From Pseudomonas sp. Root562 (GTDB taxonomy: Bacteria > Pseudomonadota > Gammaproteobacteria > Pseudomonadales > Pseudomonadaceae), in NCBI RefSeq assembly GCF_001427125.1, contig NZ_LMGK01000021.1:24138-88137 (forward strand): a DNA stretch of 64,000 nucleotides. The letters run 5' to 3'. A model generated the notes under the pieces. It saw only the letters and a program-made list of their open reading frames with translations, did not search any database and was not told where the DNA came from. How positions within the stretch are numbered: the stretch's first letter is position 1; every line of letters begins with the position of its first letter. Shown here one piece after another: positions 26,701-34,866 of this stretch. The position numbers were made by a program, and so were the translations under genes.

Positions 26701-27349
26701 CTTCGGCCAACAGGACCGCGTGTATCTGGGTGGCCGCCATAGTTTGACAGCCCGCGATCAGGTCAGTTGGGAAGTCGCGCAGCGGTCGTTTTCCACCCGG
26801 GCCGGTGACGATCTGGGCGATGGCCATGCGCTGAAAATGGAGTACAACCACACGCTGGAATTCGCCGGTCCCAACTGGACCGTGCGCAGCGGTGTCGACT
26901 ACCAGAAGAATCGGGTCAAGGATAAGTCGCTGGATTACCTGTCGACTAACTTTGGTGGCCCGGTCATCAGAGCCGCGCCTGTGCAGACGTTCGACCCTGA
27001 TACCGGTTTGCCCGACCCGATCAATCCACTGGATATCGAGACCGTCACCGCCAGCGACCTGCTGCAAAGTCGCTATGGCCAACTGTATGTCGGCAGCTCC
27101 TGGCGTCGCGGCATACCTGGCGCGCTGGTGCGGACCAGGCCGCAGTACACCTGGCTGGTTGACCTGACGGCAGGCTGGCAATGGACCGATCAAACATTCA
27201 ACTACGGCATCAATACCGGGATCGGCGTTGAAGTGCTGGGTGACGACGAACTGGCCCTGACCTTCGGCTACCAATCCGCGCCACAAGGCGGGGACGGCAA
27301 GGCCGGCGGAACACTGGGTGTGAGCTACGGCGTGCGTTTCGGACGCTGA
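23711..27349 (+). CDS. pelB: PelB, outer-membrane Pel exporter with TPR domain
   Basis: At 1212 residues this is the length expected for PelB. An N-terminal membrane anchor ('LNPWALAVVAVAVGGLLWA') is followed by a very long array of TPR helices (about 40-870) that reach into the periplasm and bind PelA. The C-terminal 340 residues alternate like a 16-strand outer-membrane beta-barrel and end '...VSYGVRFGR', with the aromatic/charged end usual for barrels. It exports Pel through the outer membrane together with PelC. The gene starts inside the end of pelA, so translation is coupled. Confidence 0.96.
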   Translation: MVSSSATNSSASKNSRLLNPWALAVVAVAVGGLLWATFQREEVFQPDGREPDAVSANYAELLLTAHPEDDHLRLQLVDLLIRLGDYTKARQHLENWPKPNLQLQAYYRLELDALEAAKDSDLITQQALVERLKSFDHRMLPLPQLQNLAKLALTLQAPAFAASVYEEIAARDPQQRSAALKSAAQWYLAGEQPGRAAEIYLQLRKDTDQAGERREYAQLAYNSLLASGQGDQAAQVLEDEIDSLINPQTDSAWVQQGVDVAVASKRFDLAQRFLQQWRILQPDNPQILQKDFSMRLALGDLPGAWESGQQLLEKHPEDVQLLEQMAHLGEWQGENEAALGYWIRLLKLRESAQTREHAWRLASQQFDFDRSIPLLAEIMEQRALTDIELDALIYGHESRGTPKEAEAWLRTYLRKYPKHRLAWTRLLQNLENTGQYAAKANVYKDYSKRFALTTTERVDWVDTYLKLFDNTSAWQVLQVDNRTITDPNYWRSRASLAWDLERDDELQVSLEKLLTLKGSLNSGDESQLITLYRTSNPQRALQLMVASWQRSHDQQRLVEALQQAQELQDWPQVESLLKDAEQYPDAYGQSQVLAVRGALAVQKGQTDEALRLYQEGLARFPDDNLFRERLMWLYVDQGNTAALKPLLSQWKARAREDRLLWLPFASASQMLGRDSEALAWYRMYLKSSPQDWLVQAAYADALDSAGYKDAAQRLRLKLLRSPEGENLQPSSQRYGTWLRLMASSYSPKKAQQEVLKWKDGSPAMLQLWFERLLARLDATNQESQKDQWLAWARSQGLKVERYEQIQEALRSRNKAQVETLLASSDLNPAQRAQALSRLGRLNEALDTSLTALGDEQPEAVREQLRRQAVEIHERTPQGAQLSWHEQDFGGLEFNAPRLEIAHNLGDKWYADLELEQGDYSGDEIESSRIGEERNAALTLQRAVEDGSYKLFADTSQRSDDDRNGLGLSRTWQLGVSDELETGVDWHRKNEDSGLMRAFGQQDRVYLGGRHSLTARDQVSWEVAQRSFSTRAGDDLGDGHALKMEYNHTLEFAGPNWTVRSGVDYQKNRVKDKSLDYLSTNFGGPVIRAAPVQTFDPDTGLPDPINPLDIETVTASDLLQSRYGQLYVGSSWRRGIPGALVRTRPQYTWLVDLTAGWQWTDQTFNYGINTGIGVEVLGDDELALTFGYQSAPQGGDGKAGGTLGVSYGVRFGR

Positions 27350-27377
27350 TCATGGAATTTCTACGGGAGAAAAACGT

Positions 27378-27896
27378 ATGCAAGCAATTCGTAATCTGAG
27401 CCTGGCGCTGGCGGTCCTGGTCGTCGCCGGTTGTGCCAGTTTCACCGACGAAAGCAGCCCGAGCCTGCCGCGCACTGCGCAGTGGGGCATCGTGCCGATG
27501 GTCAACTATTCGCAGACGCCGCAGGCCGGTGAACGCAGCGAGCAAATCCTGCTCAGCGTCCTCAGCAGCCATGGCTTGCAGCCACGGGTTTACCCAGCCA
27601 GCACTCAGGGTGAGCAAGCGCTGATGGACGATAACGAGCGTCTGGCCGGTGCCCTGGATTGGGCGCGTGAGCAGAAGCTCGATTACGTGGTCGCCGGTAG
27701 CGTCGAAGAATGGCAGTACAAGAATGGCCTGGACGGCGAACCGGCGGTGGGCATCAGCCTGCGCGTGCTGGATGCCGACAGCGGCCGGGTGCTCTGGAGC
27801 AAAAGCGGCGCGCGTGCCGGTTGGTCTCGTGAAAGCCTCGCGGGTACCGCGCAAAAGGTGCTCGACAAACTTGTTGGCGCCCTTACGTTCGAGTGA
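27378..27896 (+). CDS. pelC: PelC, outer-membrane lipoprotein of the Pel exporter
   Basis: This 172-residue lipoprotein has the lipobox 'LVVAGC' and lipidated Cys at residue 19. The mature part has the PelC fold pattern ('GIVPMVNYSQTPQAGERSEQ'). In P. aeruginosa PelC forms a dodecameric ring under the PelB barrel that funnels the positively charged polymer. An AGGAG-like site (GGGAGAAA) precedes the ATG at 27378. Its stop overlaps the possible GTG start of pelD at 27893. Confidence 0.95.
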   Translation: MQAIRNLSLALAVLVVAGCASFTDESSPSLPRTAQWGIVPMVNYSQTPQAGERSEQILLSVLSSHGLQPRVYPASTQGEQALMDDNERLAGALDWAREQKLDYVVAGSVEEWQYKNGLDGEPAVGISLRVLDADSGRVLWSKSGARAGWSRESLAGTAQKVLDKLVGALTFE

Positions 27897-27901
27897 TCGC
27901 A

Positions 27902-29266
27902 ATGAATTCTCCACACATGGATTACAGCCTGGCGCCTCGCGCCAGCGGCCCGGTGTCTTGGCTGGAAACGTTCCTGGTAACCGGCCTGGTCATCGGCCTC
28001 GGCCTCTGGTTGACCCCGGACGACCCGATGCAGATGCACGGCGGGTTCCCCTGGCCGATTCTGGCGCCGCTGCTGTTGGGTGTGCGTTACGGTTTTGTGC
28101 GCGGCCTGCTCAGCGCCGGTTTGTTGGTTCTGGCCGTTTTCGCCCTGCGCTACAGCGGCCATGCCGGCTATGCGCAGCTTGAGCCGTCGTGGATAGTCGG
28201 CGTGCTGGTATGCGGCATGCTGGTGGGCGAGGTGCGCGATCTGTGGGAGCGACGCCTGGAGCGTCTGCAGATGGCCAACGATTATCGTCAGTACCGTCTC
28301 GATGAGTTCACCCGTGCGCATCAGATTTTGCGGGTCTCCCATGACCGCCTGGAACAGCGTGTGGCGGGTAGCGACCAGAGCTTGCGCAGCTCGCTGCTGG
28401 GCCTGCGCGAAAAACTGCGGGTGATGCCCGAGCATGGCGATGCCCTGGCGGCATTGGCCGACCCGATCGTTGCCGTGCTTGGACAGTACGGCGCGCTGCG
28501 GGTGGCCGGGTTGTATCGAGTCGACGAGCGCGGTGAGCGAGTGTTGCCGGCGCCGCTGGCAACCATCGGCGTCATGGGCTCGCTGGACACCGAGGACGGA
28601 CTGGTCAAGTTGTGCCTGGAGCGCGGTGAGTTGGTCAGCGTACGTCAGGAATTGATCGATGCCGGTGGCTCGGCGCAATTCTCGTCGCTGCAGGCCTGCA
28701 TTCCGTTGATCGATGCCGAAGGGCGTCTGCTGGCGGTGCTGGCGGTGCGACAGATGCCGTTCTTTGCCTTCCAGGATCGCACGCTGAGCCTGCTGGCGCT
28801 GTTGGCCGGTCACATCGCCGACCTGCTGTTGCGTGACGTGCAAGTGCTGCAATTGGTCGATGCCGACGCGCAGCACTTCACACTGCAACTCAAGCGTTCA
28901 CTGGTCGACGTCGAACAGCACCAGTTGTCTGCCGGACTGTTCGCCTTCGAAATGACCCGTTCCAACGAAGAACTGACGCGCCTGCTGGAACGCAGCCAGC
29001 GCGGTCTGGATTTGCACTTGCCGCTGCGCAACAACCGCGATCACCAGTTGCTGCTGGTGCTTCTGCCGTTGACCAGTCCGCAAGGCACCGAGGGCTATCT
29101 GTCGCGTATCAACCTGCTGGTGCATGAACACTTCGGCATTGAAAGTGACTTGGACAGCCTCGGCGTGCGGGTCATGCCGTTCAACCTGGAGCCTGATGAT
29201 CACAACGGGCTGCGTAACTTCCTGTTCAACGAGTGTGGTCTGAATGATCAGCAAGTGGCTGTTTAG
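27902..29266 (+). CDS. pelD: PelD, inner-membrane c-di-GMP receptor of the Pel synthase
   Basis: With the ATG at 27902 the protein has 454 residues: four membrane helices (about 20-110), a coiled stretch (115-155), a GAF domain (about 160-310) and a degenerate GGDEF domain. The c-di-GMP-binding I-site 'RGLD' falls at residues 367-370 and the additional Arg at 402, exactly the P. aeruginosa numbering, which favours this start over a GTG three codons upstream (27893) that would overlap the pelC stop. PelD activates the polymerase PelF when c-di-GMP is bound. Confidence 0.95.
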   Translation: MNSPHMDYSLAPRASGPVSWLETFLVTGLVIGLGLWLTPDDPMQMHGGFPWPILAPLLLGVRYGFVRGLLSAGLLVLAVFALRYSGHAGYAQLEPSWIVGVLVCGMLVGEVRDLWERRLERLQMANDYRQYRLDEFTRAHQILRVSHDRLEQRVAGSDQSLRSSLLGLREKLRVMPEHGDALAALADPIVAVLGQYGALRVAGLYRVDERGERVLPAPLATIGVMGSLDTEDGLVKLCLERGELVSVRQELIDAGGSAQFSSLQACIPLIDAEGRLLAVLAVRQMPFFAFQDRTLSLLALLAGHIADLLLRDVQVLQLVDADAQHFTLQLKRSLVDVEQHQLSAGLFAFEMTRSNEELTRLLERSQRGLDLHLPLRNNRDHQLLLVLLPLTSPQGTEGYLSRINLLVHEHFGIESDLDSLGVRVMPFNLEPDDHNGLRNFLFNECGLNDQQVAV

Positions 29267-30233
29267 CGGAGCCTTGTTGTTAGAGGCGGGCAGTTGGGCC
29301 AGTTTGTGGGTCGACGCGCCCGAGGCGCACCAATTGCTGGTGTTCACCCTCACTCACGGTTTGGCCAGCGTGCTGTTGTGTGGCGCGGTCTGGTTGCTGT
29401 TGCCGGCGCGTTACCGTTCGCCCCTGCCGTGGAGCCCGCTGTTCATTTTCAGCCTGGCGTTCTTCGTGCCGGTGCTCGGGACCGTGGGCGTGGTCGCGGC
29501 GATCTTCCCGGCGCTGTACCTGCCACGCAAACGCGACAAGCAGGCCTGGCAAGCGGTGGGCATTCCGAGCCTGCCGTATCGGGCGCAGATGCAATTGCAT
29601 TCGCCGATCTTCGCCGATGGCGGTTTGCAGGATGTCTTGCGTCATGCACCGGATCCGGATCAACGTCTGGCTGCATTGCTGGCCACCAAACGCATGCCTG
29701 GCAAGGAAGCGGTGCCGATTCTCAAACTGGCACTGGGCGACCCGAGCGACGATGTGCGGCTGCTGGCCTACTCAATGCTCGACAAGCAGGAAAGCGACAT
29801 CAACCTGCGTATCCAGATTGCCCTCGGCCAACTGCACGGCGCCTCGACCAAGGCCGCCGGTGTGCTGCATGGCACCCTGGCGCGTTGGTATTGGGAGCTG
29901 GCGTACCTGGGGCTGGCGCAGGGCAGTGTGCTCGAACACGTCCTCAACCAGGCCAGCGAACATGCCGAACAAGGTCTGCAGGCGGGTGAGGGCGGTGAGC
30001 TGTTTCTGTTGGCCGGGCGTATTGCCCTGGAACGCGGCGACATCGAGCGCGCCGAAGTGTTGCTGACCCAGGCCCAGGAAAACGGCATGGGCGCGGCGCA
30101 GATTCTGCCGTTCCACGCCGAACTGGCTTTCGAGGCCGGTCGCTACCATGAAATTCCGGGGTTGCTTGCAAGCCTTCCCGAGAAAACCCGCCAGCGACCC
30201 CCCTTCGCTGATCTGGTGAGGAGCTGGACATGA
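29244..30233 (+). CDS. pelE: PelE, inner-membrane TPR component of the Pel synthase
   Basis: This 329-residue protein has two N-terminal membrane helices followed by a block of short helical repeats ('GEGGELFLLAGRIALERGDIERAEVLL') typical of TPR proteins. PelE binds PelD and belongs to the PelDEFG inner-membrane synthase complex. The gene starts 23 bp before the end of pelD and ends in an ATGA overlap with pelF, so the set is translationally linked. Confidence 0.93.
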   Translation: MISKWLFSGALLLEAGSWASLWVDAPEAHQLLVFTLTHGLASVLLCGAVWLLLPARYRSPLPWSPLFIFSLAFFVPVLGTVGVVAAIFPALYLPRKRDKQAWQAVGIPSLPYRAQMQLHSPIFADGGLQDVLRHAPDPDQRLAALLATKRMPGKEAVPILKLALGDPSDDVRLLAYSMLDKQESDINLRIQIALGQLHGASTKAAGVLHGTLARWYWELAYLGLAQGSVLEHVLNQASEHAEQGLQAGEGGELFLLAGRIALERGDIERAEVLLTQAQENGMGAAQILPFHAELAFEAGRYHEIPGLLASLPEKTRQRPPFADLVRSWT

Positions 30234-31744
30234 GTCACAAGGAAGAGGCGCCGATCGCCGACATCTGCCTGCTGCTCGAAGGTACCTGGCCTTATGTGCG
30301 TGGCGGCGTGTCGAGCTGGATTCACCAGATGATCCTCGGCCTGCCGGAGCTGACGTTCTCGGTAATGTTCATCGGCGGGCAACGTTCAGCCTATCCCGAA
30401 CGCCGCTATCAAGTACCGTCGAACGTGCTGCACATCGAGGAAGTGTTCCTCGAGGACGCGACCCATACGACAAATACCCGGGGCACGCCGCGCGAGGCCG
30501 ACCTGCAAACACTGGAAGACCTGTATCGCTTCCTGCATCACCCGGACGCGCCCGAGCCCGCACTGGGCGAAAACCTGCTCGAGTGTATCGCGCAAGGCCA
30601 CTTGACCCTCGACGACGTGCTGCGCAGCCGTGCCAGTTGGGAGGCGTTGAGCGAAGGCTATCGCCTGCATTGCGCCGACCCGTCGTTCATCAACTATTTC
30701 TGGACCCTGCGTTCGATGCAGTCACCGTTGCTGATGCTCGCCGAGTCATCGCGCCGGATGCCGCGGGCGCGGGTGCTGCATTCGATTTCCACCGGTTACG
30801 CCGGGTTGTTGGGGTGCATCCTCAAGCAGCGCTGGAACTGCACTTACCTGCTCAGCGAGCATGGGATCTACACCAAGGAACGCAAGATCGACCTGGCCCA
30901 GGCCAGCTGGATCGCCGAGAGCTCCGGCCAGGCGCTCAACCGCAGCCTTGATGCCGGCTCGGGCTATATCCGGACCTTGTGGGTGCGTTTTTTCGAGCGT
31001 ATCGGCCAACTGACCTACAACAGCGCCGACAACATCATTTCGCTGTATGACGGCAACCGCCAGCGGCAAATCAAGGACGGCGCCGACCCGGTCCGTACCC
31101 AGGTCATTCCCAACGGCATCGACTTGCCGCAGTGGACCACCGCCCTCCAATCCCGTGCGCCCGGCATTGCCCCGGTGGTGGGGCTGATCGGTCGTGTGGT
31201 GCCGATCAAGGACGTGAAGACGTTCCTGCGGGCCATGCGCGGCGTGATCAGCGCCATGCCCGAGGCCGAAGGCTGGATCGTCGGCCCGGAAGAGGAAGAC
31301 CCGGAATACGTCAGCGAATGCCGCAGCCTGATGGCCAGCCTGGGGCTGGAGGGCAAGGTGCATTTCCTTGGCTTCCAGCGCATCCAGGAGATCCTGCCCC
31401 AGCTCGGGCTGATGGTCCTGACCTCGATCAGCGAGGCGCAACCGCTGGTGATTCTCGAAGCCTGGGCTGCCGGTACGCCGGTGGTCAGCAGTGACGTGGG
31501 CTCGTGCCGGGAAATGATCGAAGGTGGCAGTCCAGAGGACCGCGACCTGGGCCTGGCCGGCAAAGTCGTGGCCATTGCCGACCCGCAGGCCACCAGCGTG
31601 GCCATCCTCGAACTGCTGCGCAGTCCGCAACGCTGGCAGGCGGCTCAGGCCAGCGGCTTGTTGCGGGTCAACCGTTACTACACCGAAGCCTTGATGCTGC
31701 AGCGTTATCGCGACTTGTATCAAGCCGCCATGGAGAACAGTTAA
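30230..31744 (+). CDS. pelF: PelF, cytoplasmic Pel glycosyltransferase (GT4)
   Basis: This 504-residue GT-B glycosyltransferase uses UDP-GalNAc to polymerise Pel. Visible features are the N-terminal 'YVRGGVSSWIHQMI' Gly-rich loop, 'HSISTGYAG' and 'SEHGIYTKER' in the acceptor half, and in the donor half 'VVGLIGRVVPIKDVKTFLRA' and the E-x7-E-type motif in 'SISEAQPLVILEAWAAGTPV'. It has no membrane segment and is recruited by PelD/E/G. The start overlaps pelE and the stop directly precedes pelG. Confidence 0.96.
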   Translation: MSHKEEAPIADICLLLEGTWPYVRGGVSSWIHQMILGLPELTFSVMFIGGQRSAYPERRYQVPSNVLHIEEVFLEDATHTTNTRGTPREADLQTLEDLYRFLHHPDAPEPALGENLLECIAQGHLTLDDVLRSRASWEALSEGYRLHCADPSFINYFWTLRSMQSPLLMLAESSRRMPRARVLHSISTGYAGLLGCILKQRWNCTYLLSEHGIYTKERKIDLAQASWIAESSGQALNRSLDAGSGYIRTLWVRFFERIGQLTYNSADNIISLYDGNRQRQIKDGADPVRTQVIPNGIDLPQWTTALQSRAPGIAPVVGLIGRVVPIKDVKTFLRAMRGVISAMPEAEGWIVGPEEEDPEYVSECRSLMASLGLEGKVHFLGFQRIQEILPQLGLMVLTSISEAQPLVILEAWAAGTPVVSSDVGSCREMIEGGSPEDRDLGLAGKVVAIADPQATSVAILELLRSPQRWQAAQASGLLRVNRYYTEALMLQRYRDLYQAAMENS

Positions 31745-33115
31745 ATGGCCGGGATTGGCTTCGAACTTCGCAAGATCCTGTCGCGCGATTCCTATACCGC
31801 GACCTTGCATGCCTACGTCTATGCCGGGCTGATCAGCTCCGGTCCCTGGGTGCTGTCGATCATCAGCGTGATGCTGGTGGGTATCATCAGCCTGAGCCGT
31901 GTCGTGCCCAATACGCTGGTGGGGCAGTTCCTGGTGACGGTGACCTACCTGATGGCCAGTTCGCTGATCATTACGGGCGGCTTGCAGCTGTTTTTCACCC
32001 GGTTCGTTTCCGACCGGTTGTTTGAGAACAAGCACGACCAGATCCTGCCCAACCTGGTGGGCGTGCTGTTGATGGTCACCATCGGTGCCGGTGTCCTGGG
32101 TATCGTCGTGCTGAGCGTGCTGTTCGACCAGCCGCTGATGTACCGGCTGCTGGTGCTGTCGAACTTCGTGGTGCTGTGCAATCTGTGGATGGTGATCATC
32201 TTCCTCTCGGGGATGAAAGCTTATAACCGCATCCTGCTGGTGATGCTGGTGGGCTACACACTGATGGTCATCAGTGCGTATCTGCTGAGCTTCCTGGGCA
32301 TAGCGGGCCTGCTGTTGGCGTTGTTGATCGGGCACAGTACGTTGCTGTTCCTGTTTCTCTACGACATCCTGCGCGAATACCGGGCCGAGAAACTGGTGGC
32401 CTTCGATTTTCTTGATCGGCGCCACGTGTTTGTCAGCCTGCTGGTGACCGGGTTTTTCTATAACTTCGGTATCTGGATCGACAAATTCATCTTCTGGTTC
32501 AACCCCGGCACCTCGAACGTCGTGATAGGTCCACTGCGGGCGTCAATCCTGTACGACTTGCCGATCTTCCTCGCATACCTGGCGATCATTCCGGGGATGG
32601 CGGTGTTTCTGGTGCGCATCGAAACCGATTTTGCCGAGTGGTATGACCGGCTGTTCCGGGCTATCCGCGAAGGCGAGACCCTGCAGCACATCAGTTCGCT
32701 GAAGACCGAGATGACCTTGTCCATTCGCCAAGGCCTGCTGGAAATCTGCAAGGTGCAGGGGCTGACCGTGGTACTGCTGTTCCTGTTTGCTCCGCGTTTG
32801 CTGGATTGGCTGGGCATCTCCAGCTATTACCTGCCGCTGTTCTACATTGACCTTATCGGCGTGAGCATCCAGGTGGTGTTCATGGCGTTGCTCAACGTGT
32901 TCTTCTACCTCGACAAGCGCGCCGTGGTCCTGGAGCTGTGCGTGATCTTCGCCGTGTTGAACGCCGGTTTGACGCTACTGAGCATGCACCTTGGCCCGAG
33001 CTTCTTTGGCTACGGCTTTACTCTCTCGCTGCTGGTGTGCGTGTTGTTGGGGCTGCATCGATTGTCCACAGCGCTGGAAGACCTCGAGTACGACACCTTC
33101 ATGTTGTCGCGCTGA
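31745..33115 (+). CDS. pelG: PelG, polytopic membrane protein of the Pel synthase
   Basis: This 456-residue protein has about twelve hydrophobic helices and opens 'GIGFELRKIL', as is usual for PelG. It is related to the MOP flippase superfamily and is thought to move the growing Pel polymer across the inner membrane. The ATG follows the pelF stop with no gap. It is the last gene of the operon, followed by a strong terminator. Confidence 0.95.
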   Translation: MAGIGFELRKILSRDSYTATLHAYVYAGLISSGPWVLSIISVMLVGIISLSRVVPNTLVGQFLVTVTYLMASSLIITGGLQLFFTRFVSDRLFENKHDQILPNLVGVLLMVTIGAGVLGIVVLSVLFDQPLMYRLLVLSNFVVLCNLWMVIIFLSGMKAYNRILLVMLVGYTLMVISAYLLSFLGIAGLLLALLIGHSTLLFLFLYDILREYRAEKLVAFDFLDRRHVFVSLLVTGFFYNFGIWIDKFIFWFNPGTSNVVIGPLRASILYDLPIFLAYLAIIPGMAVFLVRIETDFAEWYDRLFRAIREGETLQHISSLKTEMTLSIRQGLLEICKVQGLTVVLLFLFAPRLLDWLGISSYYLPLFYIDLIGVSIQVVFMALLNVFFYLDKRAVVLELCVIFAVLNAGLTLLSMHLGPSFFGYGFTLSLLVCVLLGLHRLSTALEDLEYDTFMLSR

Positions 33116-33132
33116 AGCATTCTGGCGGTACG

Positions 33133-33170
33133 AAAAAAGGCACTGTCGATTACCGGCAGTGCCTTTTTTT
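33133..33170. terminator. Bidirectional terminator between pelG and ohrR
   Basis: GGCACTG at 33139-33145 pairs with CAGTGCC at 33157-33163, followed by seven T on the plus strand and preceded by six A. It ends the pel operon on the plus strand and the ohrR transcript on the minus strand. Confidence 0.9.
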
Positions 33171-33190
33171 GTCAGGCTTGAAGTTGTCGT

Positions 33191-33658
33191 CTACTCAGCC
33201 TCGTGACGATCTTTTGTCGTGCGGATAAGGTTGTTGCGCAGCTTCACAATGGCCTGCTGCATTTGCACGAAATCGTCAGGATCAAGACCGGTTTGCGGGA
33301 AGCCGTCCTCGCTCAGTTCTTCACGCAGTTTTCGTCCCTCTTTCGTCAGGCTGATCCGCACCTGGCGTTCGTCTTCCGGGTCGCGTTGGCGCAGCAAATA
33401 ACCCATCGCTTCCAGTTTTTTCAGAATCGGCGTGAGGGTGTTGGATTCAAGGAACAGCTTTTCGCCGAGGCTGCCAACGGTCTGGTCATCCTGCTCCCAC
33501 AGCGCAACGAGGGTGATGAATTGCGTGTAGGTCAAGCCCATTCGTTCGAGCATGGGTTTGTAAGCCTTGCCGAAGGCAAGGTTGGAAGAATAAACCGCAA
33601 AGCACAAAAACTCGGAAAGCTTCAGGTCGAGAGCGGATGTCTTGTCAGTGGATTTCAT
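33191..33658 (-). CDS. ohrR: OhrR, MarR-family organic-peroxide sensor
   Basis: This 155-residue MarR-family regulator contains the redox cysteine of the OhrR group (Cys19 in 'SEFLCFAVYSSN'), the winged-helix segment 'LEKLFLESNTLTPILKKLE'-like recognition region and the 'DPEDERQVRISLTKEG' wing. Oxidation of the Cys by organic hydroperoxides releases it from DNA and induces ohr. I chose the ATG at 33658 because a GAGAGA site lies 6 nt upstream; the ATG two codons earlier abuts that site. A perfect ATCGCATGCGAT palindrome lies 50 bp upstream, suggesting autoregulation. Confidence 0.88.
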   Translation of the reverse strand: MKSTDKTSALDLKLSEFLCFAVYSSNLAFGKAYKPMLERMGLTYTQFITLVALWEQDDQTVGSLGEKLFLESNTLTPILKKLEAMGYLLRQRDPEDERQVRISLTKEGRKLREELSEDGFPQTGLDPDDFVQMQQAIVKLRNNLIRTTKDRHEAE

Positions 33659-33707
33659 GCGCATTCTCTCTGGGCAAGGACGGATGGGTTGCAAGTCTCG
33701 ACTATAC

Positions 33708-33719
33708 ATCGCATGCGAT
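33708..33719. promoter_or_regulatory. Operator palindrome upstream of ohrR (box 1)
   Basis: ATCGCATGCGAT is a perfect 12-bp palindrome, extending to CATCGCATGCGATG (33707-33720). The same sequence occurs before both ohr genes and, with one change, before the small ORF further on. The obvious candidate binder is OhrR. Inferred from repetition and position. Confidence 0.65.
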
Positions 33720-33779
33720 GGTGTCGGAAGTGCTCAGACCTTGGCGTATCGTCCACTGTGACCGGTGATTGAAGCCGGT

Positions 33780-33819
33780 GGCCGGTCCAGCGGGAGAACA
33801 ACACCCTGGCGGACCGGCC
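33780..33819 (-). terminator. GC-rich hairpin after the first ohr gene
   Basis: GGCCGGTCC at 33780-33788 pairs with GGACCGGCC at 33811-33819, with a further CCAG/CTGG extension inside. It lies just past the stop of the minus-strand ohr gene at 33830 and upstream of the ohrR promoter. There is no T-run, so it may be a processing or stability hairpin rather than a full terminator. Confidence 0.5.
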
Positions 33820-33829
33820 GTGGACAGCG

Positions 33830-34282
33830 TTACGCGGTCTGGACGTTGATGGCTACATCAATGTTGCCGCGTGTTGCCTTGGAGTACGGGCAGATGGCAT
33901 CGGCGTTGTGTGCCAGTTCGGTGGCGATTTCGTGTGACAGGCCGGGTACGCGCAGGGTCAGTCGAGCCTGGAGGAAGTAGGCTGCGCCGGTCTGGCCCAG
34001 ATCGACTTCGATGTCGACGGCGGTATCGGCCGGTAGCGTCACCTTTAACTGCTGCGCCGCCAGACCTACTGCGGCGATGTAGCAGGCCGACCATGCCCCG
34101 GCGAACAGTTGCTCGGCTTTCGGGTGCGGCTGCACACCGGTGAATACATGCGCTGGCGTGGCGCTGCCGGGGGACGACAATTCGATGTTGAGGCTGCCGT
34201 TATGCCCGCGCGTAGTAGTGCCAGCGCTGTTCAGGGTGGTGTGGGTTTTGCCGGTGGCCAGTACTTTTTCGATCTTGCTCAT
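33830..34282 (-). CDS. ohr: Ohr-family organic hydroperoxide reductase (copy proximal to ohrR)
   Basis: This 150-residue OsmC/Ohr-fold peroxidase reduces organic and lipid hydroperoxides with dihydrolipoyl-protein thiols. Reactive Cys67 ('AWSACY') and resolving Cys131 ('ICPYSKATRGN') are present, with the expected Arg ('TTRGHNG') and Glu ('PKAEQLF') of the active site. It is about 80% identical to the next gene upstream on the same strand. The 60-bp gap between them holds a perfect 18-bp palindrome (34325-34342), so it can be transcribed separately. Confidence 0.93.
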   Translation of the reverse strand: MSKIEKVLATGKTHTTLNSAGTTTRGHNGSLNIELSSPGSATPAHVFTGVQPHPKAEQLFAGAWSACYIAAVGLAAQQLKVTLPADTAVDIEVDLGQTGAAYFLQARLTLRVPGLSHEIATELAHNADAICPYSKATRGNIDVAINVQTA

Positions 34283-34324
34283 GATGATGTCCTCAGGTTT
34301 TCAGTTATTAAATTCGTGTGCGCT

Positions 34325-34342
34325 AACATCGCATGCGATGTT
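34325..34342. promoter_or_regulatory. Operator palindrome between the two ohr genes (box 2)
   Basis: AACATCGCATGCGATGTT is a perfect 18-bp palindrome in the 60-bp gap between the ohr genes; its last base overlaps no coding sequence. It is the longest of the four related boxes and is placed to control the downstream (proximal) ohr gene. Likely OhrR site by inference. Confidence 0.7.
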
Positions 34343-34795
34343 TTAGGCGGTAATAACGCTCAGGGCAACGTCGATATTGCCGCGTGTAGCTTTGGAGTAC
34401 GGGCAGATGGAGTCGGCGATGTGTGCCAGTTCGGTCGCGACGTCGTGGGCCAGCCCCGGCACGCGCACGGTCAGCCGGGCTTGAAGGAAGTAAGCCGGGC
34501 CGGTCTGGCCGAGGTCGATTTCGATGTCGACGGCCAGGTCTGCCGGCAGTGCGATGTTGCGCTCTGCCGCGACCAGGCCAACCGCTGCGGTGTAGCAGGC
34601 CGACCATGCCCCGGCGAACAGTTGCTCGGCTTTCGGATGCGGTTGGGTGGCGGCAAACACATGAGCCGGCTGAGTCGAGCCGGGGGACGACAGCTCGATG
34701 TCGAGATTGCCGTTATGGCCACGCGAGGTGGTGCCAGCGTTGCTCAGGGTAGTATGGGTTTTACCGGTAGCCAGTACTTTCTCGATCTTGCTCAT
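34343..34795 (-). CDS. Ohr-family organic hydroperoxide reductase (second copy)
   Basis: This 150-residue paralogue of the neighbouring Ohr protein keeps both cysteines ('WSACY', 'ICPYSKAT') and the active-site Arg and Glu. Differences concentrate in residues 41-50 and 75-87, the helix-turn region near the substrate pocket, so substrate preference could differ. The ATG at 34795 follows GGAGG; the frame is open upstream but those codons overlap the operator. An operator palindrome lies 38 bp upstream (34834-34845). Two tandem ohr genes beside ohrR suggest a local duplication. Confidence 0.92.
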   Translation of the reverse strand: MSKIEKVLATGKTHTTLSNAGTTSRGHNGNLDIELSSPGSTQPAHVFAATQPHPKAEQLFAGAWSACYTAAVGLVAAERNIALPADLAVDIEIDLGQTGPAYFLQARLTVRVPGLAHDVATELAHIADSICPYSKATRGNIDVALSVITA

Positions 34796-34833
34796 GGGAC
34801 GGTTCCTCCAAGGGTTGCATTCTATGCGATAAC

Positions 34834-34845
34834 ATCGCATGCGAT
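34834..34845. promoter_or_regulatory. Operator palindrome upstream of the second ohr (box 3)
   Basis: ATCGCATGCGAT again, within AACATCGCATGCGATTTG. It precedes the second ohr gene on the minus strand and follows the small ORF at 34867-34965. Likely OhrR site by inference. Confidence 0.65.
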
Positions 34846-34866
34846 TTGTTTGATGCGGTAAACGAT

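Noticed and set aside
30746..32425. Minus-strand frame opposite pelF/pelG (559 codons)
   Set aside because: His/Gln-rich shadow translation spanning two well-defined plus-strand genes; not a gene.
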